Source: Blautia sp. (GTDB lineage: Bacteria; Bacillota; Clostridia; Lachnospirales; Lachnospiraceae). From it: 41,665 nt of DNA. Shown here piece after piece: positions 21,867 through 34,143 of the stretch; the stretch's first letter is position 1, and the number at the start of each line of letters is the position of its first letter. Location of the stretch: NCBI GenBank assembly GCA_023663685.1, contig JAMPHB010000001.1:1-41665 (forward strand). The letters run 5' to 3'. A program made the position numbers and the translations under genes. A model generated the notes under the pieces. It did no database searches. It saw only the letters and a list, made by a program, of their open reading frames with translations, and had not been told where the DNA came from.

Positions 21867-22322
21867 ATGATGTACGATAAAATCATTTTTGTATCCCGGA
21901 CGGGAACCTGCAGGGAAGCCATGGCCGCAGGCATTCTGCGGGACCTTACCCTGCGGCATCCCGCCGAGATACTCTGCAGGGGAATGGTGGTGCAGTTTCC
22001 GGAGCCTATGAACCAGAAGGCGGAGGCGGTGCTGATCAGCAACGGGATCGACACCGCGGGCTTTACCTCCGTGCAGCTTAGCGAGGAGGACTTAACGCCC
22101 GGTACGCTGGTGCTGACGATGGAGGCGGCACAGCGGGACAGGCTCACGGAGCAGTACGAAAATGCTGCGCAGGCGGATGTCTTTGTGCTGACGGAGTATG
22201 TGGGGGACGAGCTGGAAATCTTAAATCCATACGGCGGCGCGCTTCCGGCATACGGACTCTGCTATGAGACTCTGCGCAAGTCAATCAAGAAACTGGTCAA
22301 TCTGTTAAACGAAGGAGAGTAG
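21867..22322 (+). CDS. Low-molecular-weight phosphatase homologue lacking catalytic Cys and Asp
   Basis: 151 aa, ATG after AGAAAGG. Length, order of secondary structure and position after Sua5 match YwlE-type protein-arginine/tyrosine phosphatases. The P-loop, normally V-C-x-G-N-T-C-R-S, reads [11 protein letters not shown]: the nucleophile Cys is Ser10, while the second Cys (15) and Arg16 remain. The acid loop, normally DPFGG, reads LNPYGG, so the general acid Asp is Asn120. Both catalytic residues are thus changed, and the usual two-step phosphatase chemistry should not work. The frame is intact and sits in a tight operon with upp, which argues against recent decay. A phospho-binding pseudophosphatase or a different reaction is possible. 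The two substitutions are direct observation; the loss of activity is inference. Confidence 0.8.
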   Translation: MMYDKIIFVSRTGTCREAMAAGILRDLTLRHPAEILCRGMVVQFPEPMNQKAEAVLISNGIDTAGFTSVQLSEEDLTPGTLVLTMEAAQRDRLTEQYENAAQADVFVLTEYVGDELEILNPYGGALPAYGLCYETLRKSIKKLVNLLNEGE

Positions 22323-22324
22323 GC

Positions 22325-22954
22325 ATGGGAAAAGTAGTAGTGATGGATCACCCCCTGATTCAGCACAAGATTGGGATTATGAGAAGGCTGGAGACAGGCT
22401 CGAAGGATTTCCGGACGCTTGTCAGTGAGGTGGCGATGCTGGAGTGCTATGAGGCAACCAGAGATCTGGAACTGTCCGACGTGGAGATCGAGACGCCCAT
22501 CTGTAAGACCACGGCGAAGGAGCTAAAGGGCAAAAAGCTTGCGGTAGTGCCGATTCTAAGAGCCGGACTTGGCATGGTGGACGGAATGCTGGAGATGATT
22601 CCGGCGGCAAAGGTGGGACATATCGGTCTTTACCGGGATCCGGAGACGGCGGAGCCCATCGAGTATTACTGTAAGCTGCCGGAGGACTGTGCGAACCGGG
22701 AGGTGTTTGTGGTAGACCCGATGCTGGCGACCGGGGGCTCCGCGGTGGCGGCGCTCACCATGTTAAAGGACAAGGGAGTGAGGAGCATACGCTTTATGTG
22801 CATCATTGCCGCCCCGGAGGGTGTGAAGCGTCTGACAGAGGCGCACCCGGACGTGGATCTCTATATAGGGGCGCTGGATGAGCGGCTGAATGAGCACAAA
22901 TACATTGTCCCGGGTCTTGGGGATGCAGGCGACCGTATTTTTGGGACAAAATAA
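22325..22954 (+). CDS. upp: Uracil phosphoribosyltransferase
   Basis: 209 aa, 2 bases after the previous stop, with GAAGGAGA in that gene's end. It salvages uracil to UMP using PRPP. Landmarks: the N-terminal [26 protein letters not shown], the PRPP loop [13 protein letters not shown], and the uracil-binding [23 protein letters not shown]. It is co-transcribed with Sua5 and dCMP deaminase, grouping pyrimidine salvage genes. Confidence 0.97.
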   Translation: MGKVVVMDHPLIQHKIGIMRRLETGSKDFRTLVSEVAMLECYEATRDLELSDVEIETPICKTTAKELKGKKLAVVPILRAGLGMVDGMLEMIPAAKVGHIGLYRDPETAEPIEYYCKLPEDCANREVFVVDPMLATGGSAVAALTMLKDKGVRSIRFMCIIAAPEGVKRLTEAHPDVDLYIGALDERLNEHKYIVPGLGDAGDRIFGTK

Positions 22955-22969
22955 GGGGAGACTGAGCAT

Positions 22970-23449
22970 ATGAGTACAAAGCGGCAGGATTACATTGGTT
23001 GGGACGAGTACTTTATGGGAGTGGCGATGCTCTCCGCCAGACGTTCAAAAGACCCGAATACGCAGGTGGGAGCGTGTATTGTCAGCGATAAGCACAAAAT
23101 CCTTTCCATGGGCTACAACGGGCTTCCCATGGGCTGTTCGGACGATGAGTTCCCCTGGAACAGGGAGGGGGAGGACAACAAGTATTTCTACACGACCCAC
23201 AGCGAGCTGAATGCGATTTTAAATTACCGGGGCGGGAGCCTCGAGGGCGCGTCGATTTATGTCACGCTTTTTCCCTGCAATGAGTGTGCAAAGGCCATCA
23301 TACAGTCGGGAATCTGCGAGGTGGTCTACGCGGACGACAAATATGCGGACACGGCGATGGTGCGCGCCTCCAAGCGGATGCTCACGGCGGCAAAGGTCAG
23401 GGTGCGGCGGTATGAGCCCAGCGGAAGGGAGATAACCTTAAGCCTATAG
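22970..23449 (+). CDS. dCMP deaminase (ComEB-like)
   Basis: 159 aa with AAGGGGAG upstream. It is a zinc cytidine/deoxycytidylate deaminase converting dCMP to dUMP for thymidylate supply. The zinc site is seen as HSE (His77, Glu79) and PCNEC (Cys103, Cys106); GACIVSDKHKILSMGYNGLP is the family's early strand-turn. Some relatives are named comEB, but the role in competence is not required. Last gene of the operon; no clear hairpin terminator follows before the ATP synthase promoter. Confidence 0.95.
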   Translation: MSTKRQDYIGWDEYFMGVAMLSARRSKDPNTQVGACIVSDKHKILSMGYNGLPMGCSDDEFPWNREGEDNKYFYTTHSELNAILNYRGGSLEGASIYVTLFPCNECAKAIIQSGICEVVYADDKYADTAMVRASKRMLTAAKVRVRRYEPSGREITLSL

Positions 23450-23471
23450 CCAAAAAATGGAATTTGTATAT

Positions 23472-23498
23472 TTGATTAGCGCATAAATGTGCTATAAT
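23472..23498 (+). promoter_or_regulatory. Extended -10 promoter of the ATP synthase operon
   Basis: TTGATT (23472-23477), a short 15-base spacer, and TATAAT (23493-23498) preceded by TGC. The start would fall about 23505, only three bases before the atpZ ATG. Confidence 0.6.
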
Positions 23499-23507
23499 AG
23501 TATTGTT

Positions 23508-23756
23508 ATGAAAAAAGAGAACAGTCAGATCATGCGTGCGCTGATTCTGGTATTTCAATTTGGAATCAATATGCTGGTGCCAATCTTTATGTGTTCCCTT
23601 GCGGGTATCTGGATTGGCAATAAGACCGGGATTTCCTGGATGATGATCCCCTTCTTCTTTGTGGGCGCCCTCGCGGGCGGGACGAATGTCTACAAGATGG
23701 CGAGAAGGGAATGGAAGGAGCCGGACAAGGATGCGAAACATGCTAAAAAGAATTAA
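23508..23756 (+). CDS. atpZ: AtpZ/AtpI family protein
   Basis: 82 aa. Two hydrophobic helices (ALILVFQFGINMLVPIFMCSLAGIWIG in two stretches, and MMIPFFFVGALAGGTNVY) with a short linker and a charged tail match AtpZ, the small membrane protein that opens F-type ATP synthase operons and forms a Mg2+/Ca2+ channel or assembly factor with AtpI. The ATG has no ribosome site and lies almost at the predicted transcript start; an ATG seven codons further left would fall inside the promoter. It overlaps atpI. Confidence 0.85.
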   Translation: MKKENSQIMRALILVFQFGINMLVPIFMCSLAGIWIGNKTGISWMMIPFFFVGALAGGTNVYKMARREWKEPDKDAKHAKKN

Positions 23757-24188
23757 CGACGCCCTGCCGGGGCTGGTCGGGGGAATTCTGCTGTATGGAG
23801 TGTGCCTGCAGCTTACCGGCGTGTGGTTTGCCAGCGACAGGCTGGCGTACTCTGTGGGGCTGTGGTTTGGGGCTGCCGTGGCGGTGGGACTTGCGGTTCA
23901 TATTGCCACTGTGATCTATGATTCGGTCACACTGGGGGACGGGAAGAACGCCAGCCGGAGGATTATCGCGCAGTCTGTGCTCCGGTATGCGGTTGTGGCC
24001 ATTTTGTTTCTGTTATATGGCTATTTTGAGCTGGGGAGCCTGCTCATGGCATTTATAGGGGTGCTGGGGCTTAAGGTTTCCGCTTATCTTCAGCCGCTCT
24101 TTGAAAAAATCGGTAACAAATTGCACGGGAGAGGTGATGCGGCTTCCGGCGATAAAATTACGAATATTACAGATAAGGAGGTGATATA

Positions 24189-24189
<1 letters not shown>
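23740..24189 (+). CDS. atpI: ATP synthase subunit I
   Basis: 149 aa from the ATG of MLKRINDALPG, with ACAAGGA 8 bases upstream; an ATG three codons earlier is also possible. Four hydrophobic helices (GGILLYGVCLQL, YSVGLWFGAAVAVGLAVHI, SVLRYAVVAILFLLYGYF, LLMAFIGVLGLKVSAYL) are the AtpI pattern. AtpI helps assemble the c-ring, notably in sodium-type enzymes. It overlaps atpZ by 17 bases and shares one base with the atpB GTG start. Confidence 0.85.
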
Positions 24190-25236
<1,047 letters not shown>

Positions 25237-25287
25237 TGAAGGAGAAGCGGTGGTGAATGCCACAGATTAAGAAAGGAGAGTAAGAGA

Positions 25288-25805
25288 TTGTTATTAGCAG
25301 AACAGACGTTTTTATTCAATCTTGACGATCAGCTTCTCTTTGATGCAATTTTACTTGCTGTTGCAGTGTTTTTCCTGTTTCTTCTGATGTCGTATCTGCT
25401 GTTCAATCCGGCCCGCAAGTTCCTAAAGGACAGGCAGGAGCGGATTGAGGGAGATATCAGCAGTGCTAAGGAGGACAAGGAAAGCGCGGCAGCGCTGAAA
25501 GCCGAGTATGAGGAAAGGCTTAAGGGCGTGGACAAGGAGGCGGAAGCGATTCTCACCGAGGCGCGGCAGAAGGCTGTGAAAAACGAGGCCAAAATTGTCG
25601 CGGAGGCGAAGGAGGAGGCAGCCCGCATCATTAAGAGAGCCCAGGAGGAGGCTGAGCTGGAGAAGAAACATGCGATGGATGACATGAAGCAGGAGATGAT
25701 TGTGATTGCGTCCATGATGGCGCAGAAGGTCGTTGCCGCTTCCATCGATGCAAAAATCCAGAGCTCGCTTGTGGATGAGACATTGAAGGAGATGGGTGAA
25801 TCGAC

Positions 25806-25818
<13 letters not shown>
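25288..25818 (+). CDS. atpF: ATP synthase F0 subunit b
   Basis: 176 aa from a TTG start with AAAGGAGAG 9 bases upstream; the rare start may tune its level against the c subunit. One N-terminal membrane helix (FDAILLAVAVFFLFLLMSYLL) is followed by NPARKFLKDRQERIEGDI, the signature entry to the b stalk, and a long charged coiled coil. It is the peripheral stalk linking F0 to F1. The end overlaps atpH by 13 bases. Confidence 0.95.
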
Positions 25819-27874
<2,056 letters not shown>

Positions 27875-27887
27875 GGGGGGATGAGAT

Positions 27888-30159
<2,272 letters not shown>

Positions 30160-30170
30160 GGGGTGTATAT

Positions 30171-30584
30171 ATGGCAGAGGGAAATAATTTATTTAAGGTA
30201 GAGATTGTTACGCCCGACCGTGTGTTTTACACGGGGGATGCGGACATGCTGGAGTTCAATACGATTGACGGACAGATTGGCGTGTACAAGCATCACATTC
30301 CGATGACGACGGTGCTCGAGCCGGGCGTAGTGATCATCCACGAGGCTGGAGAGCAGAAGATTGCGGCTGTCCATGCCGGCTTTGCGGAGATTCTTGGTGA
30401 GAAGGTCACGCTTTTGGCAGAGGTGGCAGAATGGCCGGAGGAGATTGACTTAAACCGGGCGGAATCTGCCCGCGACCGCGCCGAGGAGAGAATCTCGGCC
30501 AAGGCGGAAACTACCGATTTGAAGCGCGCTGAGTTTGCACTTCACAAAGCGCTGACCCGCATCAATGCGGCGGGCTATAAGTAG
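30171..30584 (+). CDS. atpC: ATP synthase F1 subunit epsilon
   Basis: 137 aa, start preceded by AGGGGGTG. Beta-sandwich in the first 85 residues (VEIVTPDRVFYTGDADML, IDGQIGVYKHHIPM) and a C-terminal helix pair (NRAESARDRAEERI, LKRAEFALHKALTRI) that can inhibit ATP hydrolysis. Last gene of the operon, followed by a terminator. Confidence 0.95.
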   Translation: MAEGNNLFKVEIVTPDRVFYTGDADMLEFNTIDGQIGVYKHHIPMTTVLEPGVVIIHEAGEQKIAAVHAGFAEILGEKVTLLAEVAEWPEEIDLNRAESARDRAEERISAKAETTDLKRAEFALHKALTRINAAGYK

Positions 30585-30596
30585 ATATGTAGGACG

Positions 30597-30649
30597 AAAA
30601 AGAGGGCATTCCCTGCCATGGACATGTGGCCGGAGATGCTCTCTTTTTA
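30597..30649 (+). terminator. Rho-independent terminator of the ATP synthase operon
   Basis: AAAAAGAGGGCAT (30597-30609) pairs with ATGCTCTCTTTTT (30636-30648) apart from one G-U, with a further internal stem. The T run is part of the 3' arm. Confidence 0.85.
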
Positions 30650-30695
30650 TAGGCCGGGATAGTCCTGCATATGGAATTTAGGCCGGAGGAAAATA

Positions 30696-31382
30696 ATGAC
30701 TGGAAAAAAGCTTTTAATAGTAGATGATGATTTGGATTTGTCCATGGTAATAAAAGACATGCTGGAGAGTTACGGCTATGGGGTGGACTGTGCGCCGGAC
30801 GCAGACCGCGCGTTTGAGCTGTTGTCAGACGGACGCTATGACCTGATTCTTCTGGATATCAATCTGTCCGGCGCCACAGGTTTTGAGCTCTGCAGGGAGC
30901 TTCGGCGCGTGTCCACGGTGCCGGTGATTTTTGCAAGTGCGAGAAGCAGCGAGAGTGACAGGATTGCGGGTTTTGATCTTGGAGGGGATGACTATCTGCC
31001 AAAGCCCTATTCGATGAAGGAGCTTTTATCGAGGGTCAACGCGCTGATCCGCAGAACCTACGGCTACAGTGGGCAGGAGGAGGCAGTAGCCTTCGGGGAT
31101 GTGGAGGTGCTGCTTGCGGCGCGCACGGTGCGAAAGGGCGGAAGAGAGCTGCCCCTCCCGCTCCGGGAGTTTGACCTGCTGGCGTGCCTGTGCCGTCACA
31201 GGAATACGGCGGTTGCAAAGGAGACCCTGCTGTCAGAGGTCTGGGGCGCTTTTTCTATGGTGGAGCCCTCCACGCTGACTGTGCATATCCGCTGGCTCAG
31301 GGAGAAGCTGGAGGAGGATCCGGCGAAGCCCAGATATATTAAGACGGTGTGGGGCGTCGGATATATGCTGGCAGTGGAGTGA
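30696..31382 (+). CDS. OmpR-family response regulator
   Basis: 228 aa with GGAGGA upstream. Receiver domain (about 1-118) with acidic pocket VDDD, phospho-acceptor Asp54 in LILLDINLSG, switch Ser81 and Lys103 in LPKPYS. The winged-helix DNA-binding domain (about 130-228) shows LPLREFDLLACLCRH, LLSEVWG, STLTVHIRWLREKLE and IKTVWGVGYML. It would be phosphorylated by the kinase encoded next. Likely targets include the ABC transporter at 33371, but no operator could be proven. Confidence 0.93.
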   Translation: MTGKKLLIVDDDLDLSMVIKDMLESYGYGVDCAPDADRAFELLSDGRYDLILLDINLSGATGFELCRELRRVSTVPVIFASARSSESDRIAGFDLGGDDYLPKPYSMKELLSRVNALIRRTYGYSGQEEAVAFGDVEVLLAARTVRKGGRELPLPLREFDLLACLCRHRNTAVAKETLLSEVWGAFSMVEPSTLTVHIRWLREKLEEDPAKPRYIKTVWGVGYMLAVE

Positions 31383-31429
31383 AGCGGTGATACGGTATAC
31401 GGGAAGCGGAGTGTGCGGGAGGTAGCAGA

Positions 31430-32569
31430 GTGAAAGGGCGTATATTGCGAATCGGTGCAGGTTTTGCGGCAGTTTTGCTGCTTTTGGCGTTTGCCTGTGT
31501 GTGGCTGGGCGGGCAAAAGCAGCCGGAGGAAAGTCTGGCGGATCAGATTGTGGCGGTCAATGAGATTGAGCAGCTTGCCCGGGCAGGGGAAGCGGAGGAG
31601 GCCGCACAAAAGGCCGCTGTTTTAAAAATGGAGCTGGAAGGTGGTACGGGAAACGGGGCTGTCTCTGTCTGGTTATTTTGCGGAGTCTCTCTTGTGTTTC
31701 TGGCGGCGGTGCTGGGATATGTATATGCGGCAGTTTTGCGCCCATTTGACAAGCTGAAAACATTTGCGGAGGAGATTGCGGGGGGAAATCTTGATCTGGC
31801 GCTCGACTATGAGCGCGCCAATTATTTCGGAGCTTTTACATGGGCCTTTGACAGTATGCGCAGGGAGATTACGAGGGCAAGAGCCTGCGAGCGGGAGGCC
31901 ATTGAGAACAATAAGACGATTATCGCCACGCTTTCCCACGATATCAAGACGCCGATTGCCTCGATCCGGGCCTACGCGGAAGGGCTGGAGGCGAATCTGG
32001 ACAGCACGCCGGAGAAGCGGCAGCGCTATGTCTCTGTCCTAATGAGAAAATGTGATGAAGTATCCCGGCTGACGAACGATTTGTTTCTGCACTCTCTGGC
32101 GGATCTCGATAAGCTGCAGCTTAATCTGGAGGAGTTTGAGCTTGTCGCATGGGCAAAAAGTGCCGTGGGTGAGCTTGCCGGGGATAAGGAGTGCGTCCGC
32201 TTTTGTGAGCAGGAGCTTTCCGCGAGAGTTTTTGCAGACCCGAACCGTCTGCTTCAGGTGCTGGAGAATCTCATCAGCAATGCAGGGAAGTACGCAAAAA
32301 GCCGCATCGATGTGGGAATCCGGCACGGCGGAGCGGACGTGGAGCTCTATGTCCGCGACTACGGCGCAGGAATACCGGATGAGGATATGCCTTTTATTTT
32401 TGACAGGTTTTACCGGGGAAAAAACAGCGGCGGGGAGCAGGGCTCCGGGCTGGGGCTGTATATTGTCCGCTATATCATGGAGAAGATGGGCGGCACGGTC
32501 ACACTCTGTAACCGCCCGGACGGGCTGGAGGCGGTCGTCAGCCTTCCGGTTCTGGAGGATACATTCTAG
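31430..32569 (+). CDS. Sensor histidine kinase
   Basis: 379 aa from GTG after GGGAGGTAGCAGA. Two membrane helices (about 10-28 and 79-101) enclose an outer segment of only 50 residues, followed by a HAMP-like linker, the dimerisation helix with phospho-acceptor His170 in ATLSHDIKTPIASI, and an ATPase domain (N box LENLISNAGKYAK, G1 DYGAGIPDEDMPFIFDRFYRG, G2 GSGLGLYIV). The short outer segment suggests sensing at the membrane or through a partner, as with kinases tied to peptide-antibiotic ABC transporters. It pairs with the regulator 47 bases upstream. Confidence 0.93.
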   Translation: MKGRILRIGAGFAAVLLLLAFACVWLGGQKQPEESLADQIVAVNEIEQLARAGEAEEAAQKAAVLKMELEGGTGNGAVSVWLFCGVSLVFLAAVLGYVYAAVLRPFDKLKTFAEEIAGGNLDLALDYERANYFGAFTWAFDSMRREITRARACEREAIENNKTIIATLSHDIKTPIASIRAYAEGLEANLDSTPEKRQRYVSVLMRKCDEVSRLTNDLFLHSLADLDKLQLNLEEFELVAWAKSAVGELAGDKECVRFCEQELSARVFADPNRLLQVLENLISNAGKYAKSRIDVGIRHGGADVELYVRDYGAGIPDEDMPFIFDRFYRGKNSGGEQGSGLGLYIVRYIMEKMGGTVTLCNRPDGLEAVVSLPVLEDTF

Positions 32570-32578
32570 GGATATTTC

Positions 32579-32962
32579 TTAGAAAAATGCCCCGATGTAT
32601 TTGTTCAGTTTTTTGTCAAAGCTGAACACCTTTTCTTTATTGATTTTGTTATATGCGACTAATAGGCAATCCACAAAATCGAGGGCAACATCTGCATATA
32701 AGTTTAGGGCATACCGGACACTCTTTTCTTCGGAACAGAAAACCAGATCAAGTATTTGGTTAAGCATAGCTTTGATTTGCTGGCGTTGTACGGAATAGAC
32801 CTTTTGCAACACATAGACAACCTCTGCTATGATTTCAGGTTTTGTGTAAGCACCATTGTTAATAACTTTTATGGCTTGTTCTGTCATTTCAGGATAATCG
32901 TCCAAAATGCATCGAAGTATTACATTGGCATCAATCAATTGCATGTTTTTCGACCATTGCAT
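32579..32962 (-). CDS. PIN-domain toxin, VapC-like ribonuclease
   Basis: 127 aa; the ATG at 32962 has a very good AAAAGGAGG site 9 bases ahead, while the ATG at 32944 would give the textbook MQLIDANVIL start. Acidic PIN residues are seen at Asp11 (LIDANVI), Glu47 (EIIAEVVYVL), Asp95/Asp98 (ALDFVDCLLVA) and Asp116 (FSFDKKL). VapC toxins cut tRNA or rRNA when freed from the antitoxin. Coding overlaps the antitoxin end by 32 bases, which fits coupled translation. Convergent with the histidine kinase. Confidence 0.88.
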   Translation of the reverse strand: MQWSKNMQLIDANVILRCILDDYPEMTEQAIKVINNGAYTKPEIIAEVVYVLQKVYSVQRQQIKAMLNQILDLVFCSEEKSVRYALNLYADVALDFVDCLLVAYNKINKEKVFSFDKKLNKYIGAFF

Positions 32963-33164
32963 TAGCGAACGCCTCCTTTTCTAATGATATCATATCGGTG
33001 TTGGCATATTGTTTAGCCAGCCCAGCAATAGAGCTTGCATCCTTTTTCGGGGAAGATGCTTCTTCTGTCTGTGCGTTCACAAAGCGTACATACATATAGA
33101 CGGCTTCAAGCTTTTGCTCTGGCATTTCCTGCAATAGGTTAATGGTTTTTTCCAAGGTTGACAT
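32931..33164 (-). CDS. Antitoxin of the PIN-domain pair
   Basis: 77 aa with AAGGAG upstream. The N-terminal half is helical (MSTLEKTINLLQEMPEQKLEA, then VYMYVRFVNAQ). The C-terminal half (SSIAGLAKQYANTDMISLEKEAFANAMVEK) is likely disordered until it wraps the toxin. Small proteins of this type regularly sit upstream of PIN toxins in Lachnospiraceae. No AbrB or ribbon-helix-helix motif is evident, so the DNA-binding class is not assigned. Confidence 0.75.
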   Translation of the reverse strand: MSTLEKTINLLQEMPEQKLEAVYMYVRFVNAQTEEASSPKKDASSIAGLAKQYANTDMISLEKEAFANAMVEKHAID

Positions 33165-33370
33165 ATCATTCTCCTTATTTAGAATTGAGTTTGTAGCATG
33201 GCACGATTTAGTTTTAATATCTACTGTAACATAACGATTGGTAATTGGAATGAAAATATTGTAACTTAGTTTATAAAAGGAGTCAATGCACCTTAAGGAC
33301 TTCTTAATATCTTTTTCGGTAGAATTGGGCTAACATATAAGAGAGCATATACGGAGGAAAGGAAATAAGG
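33165..33370. promoter_or_regulatory. Divergent control region between toxin pair and ABC transporter
   Basis: A/T-rich 206-base gap. TGTAAC occurs twice on the plus strand (33225-33230, 33260-33265), 35 bases apart, close to whole helical turns, and could be a paired regulator site. A -10-like TATAAG lies near 33335. No gene is supported. The operator idea is tentative. Confidence 0.35.
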
Positions 33371-34132
33371 ATGAAACAGACAATTCTATCGGCGAAGGGA
33401 CTGTGCAAGAGCTTCGCCCACAACGGCGGACAGCTCCATATTCTCTCCCAGGTGGAGCTGGAACTCTACGAGGGAGATTTTACAGTTATTATGGGAGCCT
33501 CGGGCTCCGGGAAATCTACGCTTCTCTATGCCTTGAGCGGCATGGACCGGGCCAGCGCGGGGACAGTCATGTATGATGGCAGGGACATTGTGTCTATGAA
33601 CGAAAAGGAGCTGGCGGGATTAAGGCACCGGGATTTTGGATTCATTTTTCAGCAGATGCATCTGGTCAGCAATCTTTCACTTTTTGAGAATGTGGCTGTG
33701 CCGGGATATCTCAACAAAGAAAAATCCGCTGCCGAAGTCAGGGCAAGGGCAGAGGAGCTGCTGGAACAGATGGGGCTCACAGAGGTGCAGACGCACATGC
33801 CCTCGCAGGTATCCGGCGGAGAGCAGCAGCGGTGCGCCATTGCAAGAGCAATGATCCACACGCCGAAGCTCTTGTTTGCAGACGAACCGACCGGGGCGCT
33901 GAACCGGAAAAATACGCTTGAGGTATTGAACCGGATGAGCGCGCTGAACGGGGAGGGACAGAGCATCCTCATGGTAACGCATGACCTGCGGGCAGCCCTG
34001 CGGGCGACACGGCTTCTGTATCTCGAGGACGGAAAAATCATCGGGGAGCTGACGCTTTCTCCCTACCGCTCCGGGGAGGAAAAGAGCCGGGAGGCACAGA
34101 TCAACGCATGGCTGGGCTCCATGGAATGGTAG
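33371..34132 (+). CDS. ABC transporter ATP-binding protein, MacB/BceA-like
   Basis: 253 aa after GGAGGAAAGGAAATAAGG. Walker A GASGSGKST near residue 42, Q-loop FIFQQMHLVSNLS, signature VSGGEQQR, Walker B LLFADEPTGALN and the MVTHD H-loop are all intact. The LVxNLSLFENV and EPTGALN forms are those of the LolD/MacB/BceA class, which pairs with FtsX-type permeases and does mechanical work rather than classic transport. The next gene is that permease, starting 11 bases downstream. The upstream two-component system may control it. Confidence 0.93.
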   Translation: MKQTILSAKGLCKSFAHNGGQLHILSQVELELYEGDFTVIMGASGSGKSTLLYALSGMDRASAGTVMYDGRDIVSMNEKELAGLRHRDFGFIFQQMHLVSNLSLFENVAVPGYLNKEKSAAEVRARAEELLEQMGLTEVQTHMPSQVSGGEQQRCAIARAMIHTPKLLFADEPTGALNRKNTLEVLNRMSALNGEGQSILMVTHDLRAALRATRLLYLEDGKIIGELTLSPYRSGEEKSREAQINAWLGSMEW

Positions 34133-34143
34133 GGGGTGGCAGT

